In this document: positions 11,443-23,619 of the stretch, in pieces
How the letters are laid out: every line of letters starts with the position of its first letter
Numbering within the stretch: the stretch's first letter is position 1
Assembly (NCBI GenBank): GCA_023159155.1
Contig: JAJNNX010000015.1
Span: forward strand, 186,001-250,000
Direction of reading: 5' to 3'
Length of the DNA: 64,000 bases
Source of the DNA: Ustulina deusta
Lineage: Eukaryota > Ascomycota > Sordariomycetes > Xylariales > Xylariaceae
The notes under the pieces: model-generated
The model's input: the letters and a program-made list of their open reading frames with translations, nothing else
Database searches by the model: none
What the model was told of the DNA's origin: nothing
Translations under genes and position numbers: made by a program

Positions 11443-12243
11443 GATACAGGTTGAGTTATTCGACCGGACGGTATGAGACAGAAGCCAGTTATCCGCCTAG
11501 ATAGATACTAAGTAGTGACACGTATATGCCATAAATGCCAAGCGAAATAGTACAAGGAAACGGAATTCCTGGGAAATAACATGCAACAGATCTATCGTCA
11601 CTGTGAAGGCGTCTTAACAGCTGATATACTATTGGCGCCAACAGGTGATTTACGGTACATGTATACGCTAAGCGAGCCAACTGCAGCTTTTTATACACCA
11701 GGTCTGAATAAATAAGTATTTATAAGTGGAGGACTTCTCCGACAGAAACGTTACTTAACCCATACTGACTGACGTACCCATATAGACCAATATCCGAACC
11801 CCCCTTCCCACCAAGAGAGCGAGTGACTGGCATCTCGGCCGTATCTGCCGCAACAAAATGTGCGACACAAAAGAACCCTTCATTTAACTCTAGTCGTTCC
11901 TTCTTCTGTCGAAAACAAGGGCATAGGCTAACCGGATATAGGCGATTGCCATGTTCTTCATCGTTAATCCCTATATCCACAGAGTGAAAATGCCTTAGCC
12001 TTGATTTCCTATGCAGCAGTCTTCTCTCTTGTTGCAATCGTTTGCAATTTCTTCTTTGCTTCGATGCTGGCCTTACGTGGGTTTTCGGCCTCGAAAATGC
12101 TGGCTCAAATTAGTTCTGCCCGCAAGATAGCATGATTTCAAAAGAAAAAAAAGGAAAAAAAGTTGCGAGGAGAATGTATTGAAACAGTAGGATATAGTTC
12201 TATAAGATTGGCGGTTTTCTCGGCAAGGATGAAAGAAAGAAAC
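11443..12243. other. Spacer between HET relic and sugar transporter
   Basis: A minus-strand open frame at 11720-12037 (105 codons) exists but has no domain I recognise. It may be a remnant of an older gene. Nothing else is supported. Confidence 0.35.
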
Positions 12244-14403
12244 CTACACATCTAGTTCTTCAAGCGTCAGGCCCTTTGTCTCGACGAAGAAAAAGTATAT
12301 GAACGCGAATTCGAAGGTATCCCAAAAAGCGAAGAATACATAGAACCAGTATCCTATCTGTATTCGAGAGTTAGTTCGTTGAGGTTTAGCTAAATATCTG
12401 TCCAGTTAACTGGGAGACACTTACGCTAGATAAAGCAATAGGAGCAACGAACGTATTCAGAAAACCGGCAAGACCTGCTGTAATCTTGTACGCGCCCATT
12501 GCCTTGGCGCGCATTCTATTTGAAACAACCTCAGCTGGATAAACAGGTTGCATGGGAGTAAAGGCTTCTATCGTTAGTAAGGTCAAAGGAGAGTATAAAC
12601 AAGGATAGACAAACCTCCTGAGAATATAGCACCAAATGCGAATATAAATACTATAGATAGAGTCGCTGCAGCATTGTTGTTGTATTCAATTTTGCCAGCA
12701 CTGCCAGCGGCTACCAATCCAAGACAGAGAGCCATGCCACATGTGCTTCCCATGAGCATCTGTGAAGTTATAGTTAACGATTGATGTTATGGGCAGTAGA
12801 TTATATAATTATTTCGGAGTATGAATTCTAGAATTTTAAGGTACCACGAAGAAACAGTTTGATTCGCAGGAGCTTATTGAAAAGGGGAATAAACGTCTCT
12901 TAAAACTACATACCTTCCGACGACCAACAATATCATGTAAGCGAGCACCACATGTAGAGAAGACCCAACCAATGACCGAGTAGATAATATTCAATATCTG
13001 TCAGTGAGGGGCGTTTTATGTTAATAAAATTACGATTTTCAAAAGGGAAACATAGAATAAAGGGCTTAAGTGGGAAGAAATCTGGTGTTCATTCCAAAGA
13101 TATTACTCACAAGCTTGGTATTTGTATCCTTGACACCAATTGCGTCTAACATTACTGGGAGATAGTACGATATAATACTACACTTATCGTTTAATCCTAT
13201 ATAATAAGAGATGGTGAGAGTTCGTTGTGGAGGACTTACTTATTCCCGCTAAACTGAGCAAACCACGAGAACACCATGTTAAGCATCAGCCTGTATCGAC
13301 TTGATCTCGTCTCGATAAGAACACTCAAATCAAACAAATCCTTCCATGTTGCTTTAGGAATCCCCTGCACACTGTGTAACATCTCTTTCATCTGCAATTC
13401 TACCAGAGGATGGCTGGGATCGCCATTAGTATGATATTTAGTGATAATCCGTCTTGCCTCCTCGTGTTTGTCAATGAGAATGAGATAACGGGGTGACTCC
13501 GGGAAGAGCTTGATAACCAAGATAACTAAACCAGCACAAACAGCTTGGAGCCAAATGGGAATGCGCCAGTCGAGGTTCCCTTGGTCTGCAAGATATTGAT
13601 GACAGCCATAGACGGAAGATGTTGCCAAGATGGAGCCGACATAGTAGAAAGTGTTGAATGTTCCAGCAATTGTCCCTCGATATGCAGCAGGCGAGATCTC
13701 TACAAGATATAGTGGTGCTGCGGTTGTAGTTAGAGTAGCAAAGAATGAGAGCAGAAACCTCCCTCCAATGAACGTGGGCAAATTTGTTGCTAGACCAGTA
13801 ATAATAGTCCCAATGATGACGCCGAGACAGCCGAAGAAGATGTGCCAGATTCGACCATACCAGTCTATCAGCCATACGAACAGAGCGCCTGCAATCTGCC
13901 CAACCTGGAAGATGGCAAAGACAATTCCTGTCGATGCATTTCCAGTAGCCGGCAATCCGAAATACTCCGTGTAATTAGGCAAAGCCTACAAGTTCGTATC
14001 AGCGCATTACAACCACTCCTAGAGTCACGAGAACAAGCATTGAAAGTTTGGGAGGACTGGCAAACGAGGTCTCACATTAATCGATCCCATGAGTGAGCTG
14101 TCGAATCCTGTTTCAAGGTTAGGTATGTATCTTGAAATGCTTGGCTTAATACTGACCACTCATGGTAGCGCAAAGAAATATGGTCGCCGCGAGCAAATAC
14201 AGCCTGATGTAGCCTGGCCCTCGTGGATTTGGTCTATTAGTAGCCATAATGGCAGCATAATTCTCCAGAGTCGGTTCAACATTGTCAAGGGTATCGGGAT
14301 CATCAAGTCGCTTTTCTAGGTTTGTGTCTCGTTCGCTCAAATCGCCTTGGAGTTGCGCTTCTTCTGTGGACCTAGGATTGAGATTGTTACTATTGCTCGC
14401 CAT
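12244..14403 (-). CDS. MFS sugar transporter
   Basis: Eight exons were placed by frame: 14403..14157, 14107..14076, 13985..13240, 13177..13111, 12997..12914, 12759..12615, 12567..12425 and 12357..12244, giving 525 aa. The protein has about 12 membrane segments and sugar-porter landmarks: DWYGRIWH in loop 2-3, [16 protein letters not shown] before the central loop, LHDIVGRRK, the PVYPAEVV block and the C-terminal [11 protein letters not shown]. Proton-linked uptake of hexose, disaccharide or a related polyol at the plasma membrane is the family role; the substrate cannot be read. The N-terminus is a ~75-residue acidic cytosolic tail. The C-terminus is very short after ETKGLTLEE. The small 32-nt exon 2 is supported by the [15 protein letters not shown] block it restores. 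Confidence 0.85.
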
Positions 14404-15189
14404 GGTTGAAATCGAGACCTGTCTAGCTGCGAATGTTTGCTCATAAGTTAACTTATTTTGCACAAGTTTGTATGTTAGAAGAAGATGGAACTTGACTTTC
14501 TTAGATCTATGGCGGGGTAGAATGAACAGGTCGATGTGAATATCAGACGGCACGGCTTGTACGGCCGAAAGAACATTGATTTGCCGTCAGCATCGAGTTG
14601 GGGTGGTACATGGTTACCCCAGCTCACTGTTACACTCCACGTACCCCGCGTTGAGAAGGGCTACAGTAGAGCTATGTAGATATATTAACACTGATATATG
14701 GAAGCATTCCTATCTTACACGCTTCTCTGTGGATATTTACCCGTAGTTGGAGGTGGACAGGGCAGGGATCTAGACTAGGTCGGCCACATATTAAGTAGAT
14801 GTATTCTATGCATATTAGCGACTACTACATTTTCTCGTTTGAGACCCACGTGGCTATTAGTTGGACCTGATAAAATGCTTATATACCATCGTACCACTAG
14901 CAAGTAGGTGTTAACTTGACATTGTGTCCTAGTGGTATGTTCCTAGTAGTATGTTCCTCGTATATTCGAGTCAAATAGGCAAGAATCACGCATAGTTTCA
15001 TTGATCGAATTCTACAGCAAGTCTTTGTAATGACCAACTGAACCAGCGCGGTGGGCTTGTGCAATGACTGTGAGCATGCATGGTTCACTGCTGTGCGGTA
15101 TTGGAAAAAACGAACTTCTTCAAATTGTCTTCGAAATGATTTGTACTAGACAACATATTGCCGAAGCAAGAGGCCTGGTGATATTGACT
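14404..15189. other. Spacer between two minus-strand transporters
   Basis: It contains the promoter and leader of the sugar transporter and the 3' side of the siderophore transporter. A short near-repeat (TAGTGGTATGTTCC, TAGTAGTATGTTCC) is seen at about 14929-14957. No gene is seen. Confidence 0.4.
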
Positions 15190-17058
15190 CTAGAAGACCA
15201 TCCCCTTAACTTGTGCGACCTTCCTGACGTCGATATTTCTTATTAGTAGCATCCAAATTAGACCTAGACCCATGACTCCAGTTCCGGCAGCGAGCATCCT
15301 GGTCTGAGCGTATCCATAGGCGGTCTGAATTGCTAATCGCGTAGCGCTCCCGACGGGATAACTCAACTGCGTATCCAAATCTCCATAGATGTCATCTAGA
15401 TTCGGGAGGGACGACACCGGGAGGTTACGCTCAAGTGCCTTTTCGAAAGTGTTCGTCCAAATCGCGCCGGAGATAGTGGCGCCTAATGAGCCTCCCACGG
15501 TACCGACGACATACAAGAGGCTTAGAGCTGAAGCAACCTGTCGATGCTCGACTGCCGCTAGAATGGCGAGCTGCTCGACGATGATGAAGATGCTTCCTCC
15601 GATGGAAATGAGGACTTCACAAAAGACGAGATAGCCAACCGACTGGTTGGGACGCCGGAAATAGATCATTAGCCCCTGGGTGAAAATGTAGAGTGGGACA
15701 GCACCATATAAAAGCCACTTGAAGCGACCGGTCCTGCGAATTAGATAGCCGACGAGGAAAAGAAGTAGGCCAGAGACAACGTTGAAAGTATTATTGACGT
15801 AGCCAGCCTCAGCAATTCCAAGATCATTGACTACCTGGAGGAAAGACGTGAAGTAATTATTCCAGCAGTAGTATGAGATTTGATAGGTTGCATCTAGAGC
15901 ACAGGCGCCGATGACGGTCCGGTCAGAAAGGAGCTTGAAGTTCAACATGGGAGTCGGAGCAAGGAGCGCCTCGTAAAAGCCAAAGATAACGATAATCACA
16001 AGTCCAGATATGATCATCCCTATTATATAGGCCGTGCCCCATCCGTAAGGCGCATCAGAGGCGATGTCGAAAGGGAGGAGAAATACAACTAGCCCGGTAG
16101 AAAATAAGACGACGCCAACGACTAGTTCCAGTTAGGATTTGCAAAAGAGAAGTTTCAAAGGCGTATCCAACTTACGGTCAAATTCCATAATATAAAACCA
16201 AATGGTTTGGAGTATTGTTCGATTGTTCTTCTCTTGAACTAGAGTGCCTTGCATCTTGGCCTTACGAATGTTGAACTTCAAAATGAAGTACAAGGGAGCA
16301 GACACAATCGGGAAGATGATCGAAAAGGCGCCGAAGCCCCAACGCCAACCGACATTTGCGTAAAATTCCGAAGAAGCCTTGGGTCCGGCGAATGCTGTGA
16401 TAATATAAGGGGAAGACGTGAAAGCGTAAGCTAGGCCTCGATTTTTCAGTTTAGAGGCGTCAGCCGTGAGAACATCGACACAGTACGTCATGCCACTAGT
16501 CCCGATCGTGTAGAAAACGTAACCAGCAGACAGTGCAGCAAGCCCATTGCTGGCGGCCATGATGACTAGGCCTAGTGTAGCGAACGCGATCATGAGGAGG
16601 AATCCTTCAGCTCGACCCCAGACATCTACGACCCTAGCCAAGGGGATAAACACGGCGGCTGATACGGCATCTGCGACAATATAGATAACGTTCAAAAGCG
16701 AGTGGGATCCAAAGTCGCTTGCGGCATAAGGTACCAAGTCATAGAGAATCGAGGATTGGAACGCGTTCACAAGATACAGCGCCCATATACTAAGTATATT
16801 GTTAGCTAGAAGGCTCTTCTACACGTCGAGCGACAACAAACCCCCGGAAACTTACTTCACAAAGATGACGATCAGCGCTGTCTTGGACCAGCTCAATGTG
16901 AGAGCCTCGATCTCTTGAACGCCGCACTGCAGATTTTCACCGGGATGCTCTAGCTCGGGCTTTTCAAGATCGTTTACCAGTCCAGGCTGCTCCGGGTCGT
17001 TTACGGCAGGGATGTCAGAAACGCCTTCGTGTTTGCCGGTCGCTTCTTCTGCAGCCAT
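15190..17058 (-). CDS. MFS siderophore-iron transporter (SIT/ARN family)
   Basis: Three exons, 17058..16856, 16789..16176 and 16121..15190, encode 582 aa. The acidic N-terminal tail is followed by LSWSKTALIVIFV and NIWALYLVNAFQ, then about 14 membrane segments. SIT landmarks are VVDVWGRAEGF, MTYCVDVLTAD, LKNRGLAYAFTSSPY, GWRWGFGAF and LLPFDIASDAPYGWG, with the long C-terminal half containing ILAAVEHRQVASALSLLY. The expected role is proton-coupled uptake of ferric siderophores at the plasma or endosomal membrane. The C-terminus, after MLLIRNIDVRKV, is short. No siderophore synthetase is in the window. The sugar transporter lies 0.8 kb away on the same strand and the Zn2Cys6 factor is 4.3 kb away on the other strand. 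Repression by an iron-responsive GATA factor is common in the family, but the promoter was not shown to contain sites. Confidence 0.88.
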
Positions 17059-17614
17059 TCTGGTAGATGTAAGTGCTCAGTGAATATGTGCCCAATGCAT
17101 GAGACCCCAGTCCGGATAGTATTGACCCAGTTGATTGGCAAGGGACACTGGTTCTACGACGCGCATCGGAAAATACGCACGAAGAGCTCAGGAGGGGTAC
17201 AGCTCAATATTTATCCCAGACAAGCTGTCCGCTCCCACCCGAAGCGAACCCGAAGCCGGGAAGTGAATCGCCCACGAATGATTGCCTGCAGCGTGAGGAT
17301 CAAGGCCGACAGGATCGAGCCAGCATTGGCCTCGATCCTCCTGTGGACACAAGCCCGAAGTTTTTTCCATTTTAGGAAGAAATTTCCATGCTATTGCGGA
17401 GTAGTCCAAGCCTATAGCCGCGTGCCCAACGCATGGCACGATTGTTTTACGTCAAAGGAAGAGCATAAGCTGAGGATGGAGACTAGACTGAGCACGCATT
17501 GGTCAACGGCGGGCGTTCCACTGGCGACATAACATACGCTAAAGTTATCAGATCCGAGTTCATGCATTAGCCTAGTCCCGAATGGAGACTCTCGAGAATA
17601 GGTACTGGTTAGTA

Positions 17615-17902
17615 GTGAAGTGGTGTGAGTGGATCACAGAGGCTTAGTATACGCATGAGCCACTTGGTGGCTTTACACATAAGGGATATAAACATCATGG
17701 GCGTCGATTTTCCCGGGAGGAAAAAAAAAGAAGAACTACCACCTAGCTAGTATTGCGAATGAATTGATATTCTTTGTTTCCTTCACCTGATCAATTGATT
17801 CCCCAAGAGAAAAGAGTGATAACTATGCTAGGAAATGTAGGTATAGGGGCACTGCGACATATCCATAAGGTGTGAATAGCTATTTACAGCTGCCCACTTC
17901 AG
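17615..17902 (+). mobile_element. TA-flanked MITE, copy A
   Basis: This is a 288-bp non-coding element with left end GTGAAGTGGTGTGAG and right end GCCCACTTCAG, flanked on both sides by TA (17613-17614 and 17903-17904). It shares internal blocks with copies B and C: the palindrome GCCACTTGGTGGC, a TTCCCCAA block, and ATGCTAGGAAATGTAGGTAT. TA target duplication and imperfect inverted ends point to a Tc1/mariner-type non-autonomous element. Confidence 0.7.
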
Positions 17903-17936
17903 TAGGTATGGCTAGGTCAGTCAGTATGGGTACTAT

Positions 17937-18017
17937 GGCTGGGTCCGTATGGCTGGGTCCGTATGGCTGGGTCCGTATGGCTGGGTCCGTATGGCTGGGT
18001 CCGTATGGCTGGGTTGG
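17937..18017 (+). repeat. 14-bp minisatellite
   Basis: The unit GGCTGGGTCCGTAT is repeated five times perfectly, followed by a partial sixth unit. It lies 34 bp beyond the right end of MITE copy A. Confidence 0.9.
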
Positions 18018-19275
18018 TCTGTAATTTCGGGAGCACAGCGAGTCTGACAGCGCTGTCTGCGTGAGAGAACCTATCGAAACATATGAAGGAGACGCACACG
18101 ACAACTGTCATGAGTGCGGCGGTAGTAGGATTCACCGTCATTACCATCATATTTGCGCCGCTGTCATTTCAAAGCAGTCTCTTCGCACTTCTGATTGATG
18201 AATTCTAACAAAACTAAGAAAGGGGCAATATACTAGGAACTACATCGGGAAATGGATGGGTAAGCGGACCGAAAGAACAGGATCGCGCAGGCCGTGCTAA
18301 CCTCCAACAACTAGCCACTGGAGAAATCGCCGCCTTGGATATTACCGCTGCGGTGATATGGCTAGCTACTGAATACTTTCTCAAGCTACGATTCTCCCGG
18401 CTGTGATGGCATCGCTTCACTTTCAGAGACTTGACTCGACGTGATTCAAACACTTAGTCCTCAGCTAAGGTCGTGTCACTCACTCTAAGAACCCAGCGCG
18501 CGGGCATGGGACCACAGACCAAAAACCACGCCTAAAGAGCAGCAATTTTCTCCATGCCTCAACAAACGTCAAGATCTCGTAGGTCGGTCTAAAAAGTTGA
18601 GGGAAAACAGTATCAATTGCTTGGTTTTGGAGCGCCCGCGTCGCCTCTGCTGTACCAGGCCCCATAGGTGATGGCTGGGAGTGAACTCAGTCAAAGACCA
18701 CCAATTCCCTAACCTTAGGCAGTTGAGGGGAGAGAAAAGCTAGGTTCTCGAGCACCTGGTTCTACACAATTTTTAATTTTCTTCTTGGCTCTACGCAAAA
18801 GTATCTCTCTAGAAAACTTTCTTATGCTCATATTGAATCTGTTGGACTGACAACAATTTTAACAAGAAGATCGCTTTGCAGTATCTTATAGCGGTATTTA
18901 CTAGGACCTTTTTGATTCAATACAAGTTACTTGTTTGTAAACAAAAGGGTATCCAACATGGATGTTTGCATACCCATGAATGGTTGTGGGAAAGTTATAT
19001 TCTCAAGCGGCACAGCAGTAACAATGTTGACAACAGTAACCGACGTTCAACTCCATTGTTTATAATCAGTGTAACACATCATCTGTTCTAGTGATCATGA
19101 TTTACAGCTATATAAACAAACAAGAGATCCGCCGCCAACACTAATTCAACGACCTCTCACATCCATCGAAAACCAACAATACTATCTCAATACTAATATC
19201 GGGAAAGCAACTGACCCCTAGAGAATCAACCCTAAATCCCATAAGGACAAGACCACCTCCTCCTCATCTTTTAAA

Positions 19276-19494
19276 ATGACTCCGACGAAACAGGACCAAA
19301 GCGACCTAGTCGTGCTGCAGCGAATCCATCGCTTAAACCCTCATCTGAAGGACGTCGAACAGCTCGTGAATCTCCTGAAGGGGGAAGTCGGCCATGAGCC
19401 TTCGAAGCTGCTGATCCGTGCTGCACAGAACCTTGTCGATCCCTATCGGGAGAGCAGAGAAATTGTTTGGTGGAAGATGACAGGTCGTTGTTGA
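19276..19494 (+). CDS. Possible small protein, 72 aa
   Basis: A short frame starts at TTAAA-ATG after a TATAAACAAACAAG-type leader at about 19111 that looks like a fungal transcription start region (pyrimidine/CAA-rich). The product begins MTPTKQDQSDLVVLQRIHRL, is predicted mostly helical and hydrophilic, and has no signal peptide or membrane segment. No domain is recognised. It sits between MITE copies A and B in AT-rich DNA, so it could be an orphan gene or chance. Confidence 0.3.
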   Translation: MTPTKQDQSDLVVLQRIHRLNPHLKDVEQLVNLLKGEVGHEPSKLLIRAAQNLVDPYRESREIVWWKMTGRC

Positions 19495-21372
19495 ATATGA
19501 AACAAAGAACAACACAAGCTAGTGGAACTTTTTTTGCTGGCCTGTAATGGACAAGGAGTTCGGCTCGTTTGTATTTATAGTTTCTTTTTGGTAACGATAC
19601 CTAATGTTCTAACCGCAATAGGAGCACTTAGTTGTGTTGCCCTCATCTGTGACACATCCTGAGTGGCACGATATGAATTCCGCCACATATTCGCCGCACA
19701 TAGTCTGGGAGGCAATGGGATTTAGGTGAGTTCGCTCGCTTTACAACTCACTTCAGTATCCCGGACTAAGAAACCGCCAACAAGATAGGTAAACGGATTC
19801 AAGTAGTGAAGTAGTGTAAGTGAGAAAATAATGGCTTGAAAGTGGAAAAGCCACCTTGTGGCTCTGCGCACAGAAAGCATAAAAAACACCAAAAGTGCTG
19901 CGTTGCCTTGATGCATGGGGAATCATCAACCACTCCTTAGTTAGCATTCGAGTTCAATTAAAACTTTGCATTTACTCTTGATCGCCTAGTTCCCCAATAC
20001 TAATTACTAGAATTATGTTAGGAAGTGTAGGTTCGGCGTATCTCCTACTATAAGGGTGAGGTAAGTGCTCCTTTGTATTGACATGACCTACTTACTAATA
20101 TCGCCCACTTTAGTAGTGAAGCCAGTATCGCCAGAAATTAATGTGAGAGCAGGGGACAAAAACACCACAGAATTGAATTTAAAGTCCCGACGATGATAGG
20201 ATTTGCTCATGCTGCGAAATTTGCGTTTGGACTATAAGCAGCGATGCCTAAGCAAATTCATTTTATGGATGGAGTTGAACCTCACCTGGCCGATAAAAGT
20301 ATACAAAATTTTATACACTAAGTTTATGTTAAAAAATAATGACCGCGCCATCGAATTTGTAGAACTTACACAACATCTGCAAATAATATAGGGACCTGCC
20401 GGAAATGCTTGCTTGAACAGGAAACCCGGAAGTGATGTACCAACTGACAAACTAAATGGTGTCACAGACGATCAGAATGGAAATTTCGGACAGAAGCTGT
20501 GCAGAAACGAAGGCAATCCAGCTATATGTTTTCGATTTCTTCTCTCTGATCTCAGAGATGTCTCGATTGCTGATAAAGAGAGGCTGCAATTGATTTATAT
20601 ATCCCAATACGACAAAGAGGAAATCGAAGATCGATGAGGCGAAGCTGCATATCGCATGACCCCTTTCTAATCCTCTAGAATGTAAAACTAGCGAAACGTC
20701 TATTAGATATGTGAAGTCTGATCTTGTTGCATACATCATCTGGGTTGCGCCATAGTGAAAGGGCATAACTACGGGTACCTAGCGAGATTTGGTAGGAAAT
20801 GAGAACAGCGAAACTTTTCACATCTTGCTCGTTTTCTTATGGGCATGACTCTGATCTTGCGATATTTTCAAAGCTTACAGTTAGGCCTGACATGTAGCTT
20901 TCCTCCGCGAGAGCCCCACAATAGCGAGCTACTTTCTCGCTGTCGAACGGGTCGGTTGAAGATATTAGGGATAGCCAAGGCCCAGTAAGGTTGAACGAGA
21001 TACGAGAGTCAAGAGTTCCATGTTTGAGGAAAAAAAGACAGTTTTTATATCTTGCCCTACGTCCTGAAGTCTCTCTTCGGGATCTCGGAAATAGGTATCT
21101 AGCTAAAATCTCTTGATTTGTGGGAACTAGGCTTTATGAAGTTAGGACATCCATATCTTCAAGTGAGCAAGGTTGCATCTGCGGAGCTGAGAACTCGGAA
21201 TTACGGAATTAAGGTGTTTCGGAGTTCTCCGCCATGAAACATCGCAAAAGTGGTCTTGAATTATTCGCGATTTCGCTGTAATTCCGGTCGGCTTCTCTTG
21301 TTATTCCACCACTCCATAGTCTCCCACTACCCAGACCCCTTGCTTGAGGATTGTAGCGGAGCCGGGTCGAGG
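19495..21372. other. AT-rich spacer with MITE and fragments
   Basis: It contains MITE copy B and, at about 19735-19757, an isolated terminus (TTTACAACTCACTTCAG then TA) that looks like the right end of another family member. A plus-strand frame at 20413-20637 (74 codons) is open, but no family is recognised and the flanking frames are broken. The last part is the promoter of the Zn2Cys6 gene. Confidence 0.4.
19806..20113 (+). mobile_element. TA-flanked MITE, copy B
   Basis: This is a 308-bp element with left end GTGAAGTAGTGTAAGTG and right end CCCACTTTAG, flanked by TA (19804-19805 and 20114-20115). Internal blocks are shared with copies A and C: GCCACCTTGTGGC, CTAGTTCCCCAAT, ATGTTAGGAAGTGTAGGT and TATAAGGG near the right end. 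Non-coding. Confidence 0.7.
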
Positions 21373-23619
21373 ATGACTCGTACTGCCGCAAATATTACCA
21401 AAGCCTGTGAGGTATGCAGGAAAGCCAAGCTCCGGTGCGATGGCGGTACTCCCTGCCAGCGGTGTGTGGTCAAGGACCGGCAAGCCGACTGCGAGTATCG
21501 GTTGCGGTCCCGTATCAGGAAGCAGACTCGCCGTCCCCAATCTCGTACAGGCTCTGAAGATGCGTCCACCGCCAGTCACTCTAGTCAACAAGTCAACAAT
21601 GTCAACGGAGTAGCCGGGCTCAACATAGTCCAGCCGGAGCCGGGTTCTGGCGATGCGGCTCGCAATGAATACCATCAGAGTGTAGCGGCAACCCACGAGG
21701 TACCAGAATTATTGAAGTCTTTCTATTGTCCCCATAGCGAAACCACCTAGCCACAGCTATCGTACCCTTTTTATCGCGCTATGTTACTTCTAAATACCCC
21801 TTAAACTTCCCAGAAACATGCAGCATAAGTATTATCCAATTACTAACTCGTAATCTTCAACAGTACGCGCCTGATTGTATTTTTACCTCGCGGTTATTCT
21901 ATGGCCCTTCCTCAGCCTTCGCTTTCTCGCAGCAAGTATATCGAATCCTATGGCGACTTGCCAACCAAGACCTCTCTGGCAATACCGATACGGTCCAGGA
22001 AGGAGGTCCAGGGCTCAGTCTTTTCAAGCAACGAGTGATTTTTTTCGGAACCCCGGCAAGAGTGGACTTGAGGCTTATGTCTCTATCTATCACTCAACCG
22101 TCGCTTCGTGAATGGCTCCCACTAAGCGAAGCCGAGCAGCTATTGGAGCATTTTAACTCAACAAATCAGTTCCAACATCCGTTCTTCTCACCATCTGAGA
22201 TGGCTGGTCTTCTTCATGATGTATACAACAGCGAAAAAAGCGAGCCTGTGTCCCCTCAAGTGAAAGCAGTGGTGTTCGCCACTTTGGCCAATGGGGGGTT
22301 GAACACATCTAATACAGACCTTGCCGAATCGCTGTTCCACCGGGCCAAACAGGAGGCAGCCACTTGTGACGATGAGGTCAGTTTGACCATGACCCATTTG
22401 TCGCTGTTACTCGCAACATACCAGAATAATATGGGACGTCCACACTCGTCATATCTCCACACTGGAGTTGCCTCAAGGAAGCTATTCGCAATGGGACTGC
22501 ATAGCTATGGGTCCGATAGCAACACTCGCCCCGATATGATACAAAAGCGTCGCATTATGATCTGGAGCGTATATTATCACGAGACGTAAGCTCTCTTTAG
22601 TCAACGTGTTTATGAACCAGGCGAGCTAATATCACCTTTGCCATGATAGCATGCATGCGCTTTTTCTCGGCCGTGAGAGCACGTACAAAAAGGCCAGCAT
22701 TCGAGCACCGTATCCTGACCATCAACCCGCACTTGTTGGACTGTGTAAACTGGCTCAAATCGCAGAGGAGAGCGCAGCCACTATATATAGCTTAACCTGC
22801 GTGTCTCTCTACCAGTTGTACCAGGCTGCCGAGAAGATACATAGCAGGCTTCAGGCCTGTGCAGAAGAGTTGGGAATAGCATCGGCTGCCGGTGCTAGTT
22901 CATCGCTGTTCACACAAACTTCTATACTGCTTTTGAACAATGGTGTGTGTTATGAAGCGACCCTAAACTCTCCGCACAATAGACTAACCATTCAAGTTTA
23001 CTATCACATTCTTCTCCTTACTTTCCGACCTTTCCTGATCGCTGAATTTGCATTACATTTGAAAAATTCATCAGAATCAAAAAATCCCATGTGGCTCAGA
23101 CAGGCTCGCAGAAGAGCTCTGGAAGCTGCCGAGGATTGTATAGTGTATATGAACGAAGCTTACAAAGACCACAATTTATGCAGGGTTGTTCGGTTTAACG
23201 CTTTCTTCCTAGAGTCTAGCAGCATGGTACTATTCTACGATATGTTGAGGAACCCCTCCAAACTGTCTTACAATAAAGAATATGTCAAGACAGCGCTTAA
23301 TTGTGTGGACCAAATGGTCAAGGACGAACCGCTGGTACACGCGCAATTATCAATGAGAGAAATCTCTAGGATCATCGAACAATACCTGTTAACGAACACA
23401 ATCGAGGCATCTCAACAGCAAGGCATCGCCGCCATGCCCGCGGCAACACATGACTTCTTGGTAGACGAGTCACAGCGCATGATATATTTGAACGGCATGC
23501 CTAATATTCCGGACCCCCTTATCCAACATCACAACCCCAATCTTTTCACCACCGACCTGTTCAATTTCTTTCCCCTAGACACAATTTCGGATGACTCTAC
23601 TAGCTCGTGGCAAATATAA
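21373..23619 (+). CDS. Zn2Cys6 transcription factor with fungal_trans domain
   Basis: Three exons, 21373..21699, 21864..22585 and 22650..23619, give 672 aa. The first splice donor (GAG-GTACCA) is weak and the least certain. The binuclear cluster has Cys at residues 12, 15, 22, 28, 31 and 40 with spacing 2-6-5-2-8, followed by a basic RLRSRIRKQTRR linker. Exon 2 opens with YAPDCIFTSRLFYGPSSAFAF, and the fungal-specific regulatory domain includes FFSPSEMAGLLHDVY, LLLATYQNNMGRPHSS and IWSVYYHETMHALFLGR. The tail is polar. The expected role is a nuclear pathway activator or repressor. Targets cannot be read; the two transporters on the other side of the MITE-rich spacer are possible but unproven targets. 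Confidence 0.85.

Larger units (their letters stand above)
17059..19275. other. AT-rich repeat-bearing spacer
   Basis: The first part is the promoter of the siderophore transporter. It then holds a MITE (17615-17902) and a 14-bp minisatellite, listed separately. Other open frames here are short and partly just translate the minisatellite. Confidence 0.45.

Noticed and set aside
11720..12037. 105-codon minus-strand frame
   Set aside because: No recognisable family; it could be a remnant but there is not enough to call a gene.
17880..18150. Minus-strand frames with GPSHTDPAIRTQPY repeats
   Set aside because: They merely translate the 14-bp minisatellite; the repeat unit is not a multiple of three and shifts frame.
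20413..20637. 74-codon plus-strand frame between MITE B and the Zn2Cys6 gene
   Set aside because: No recognisable family and broken upstream frames; not supported as a gene.
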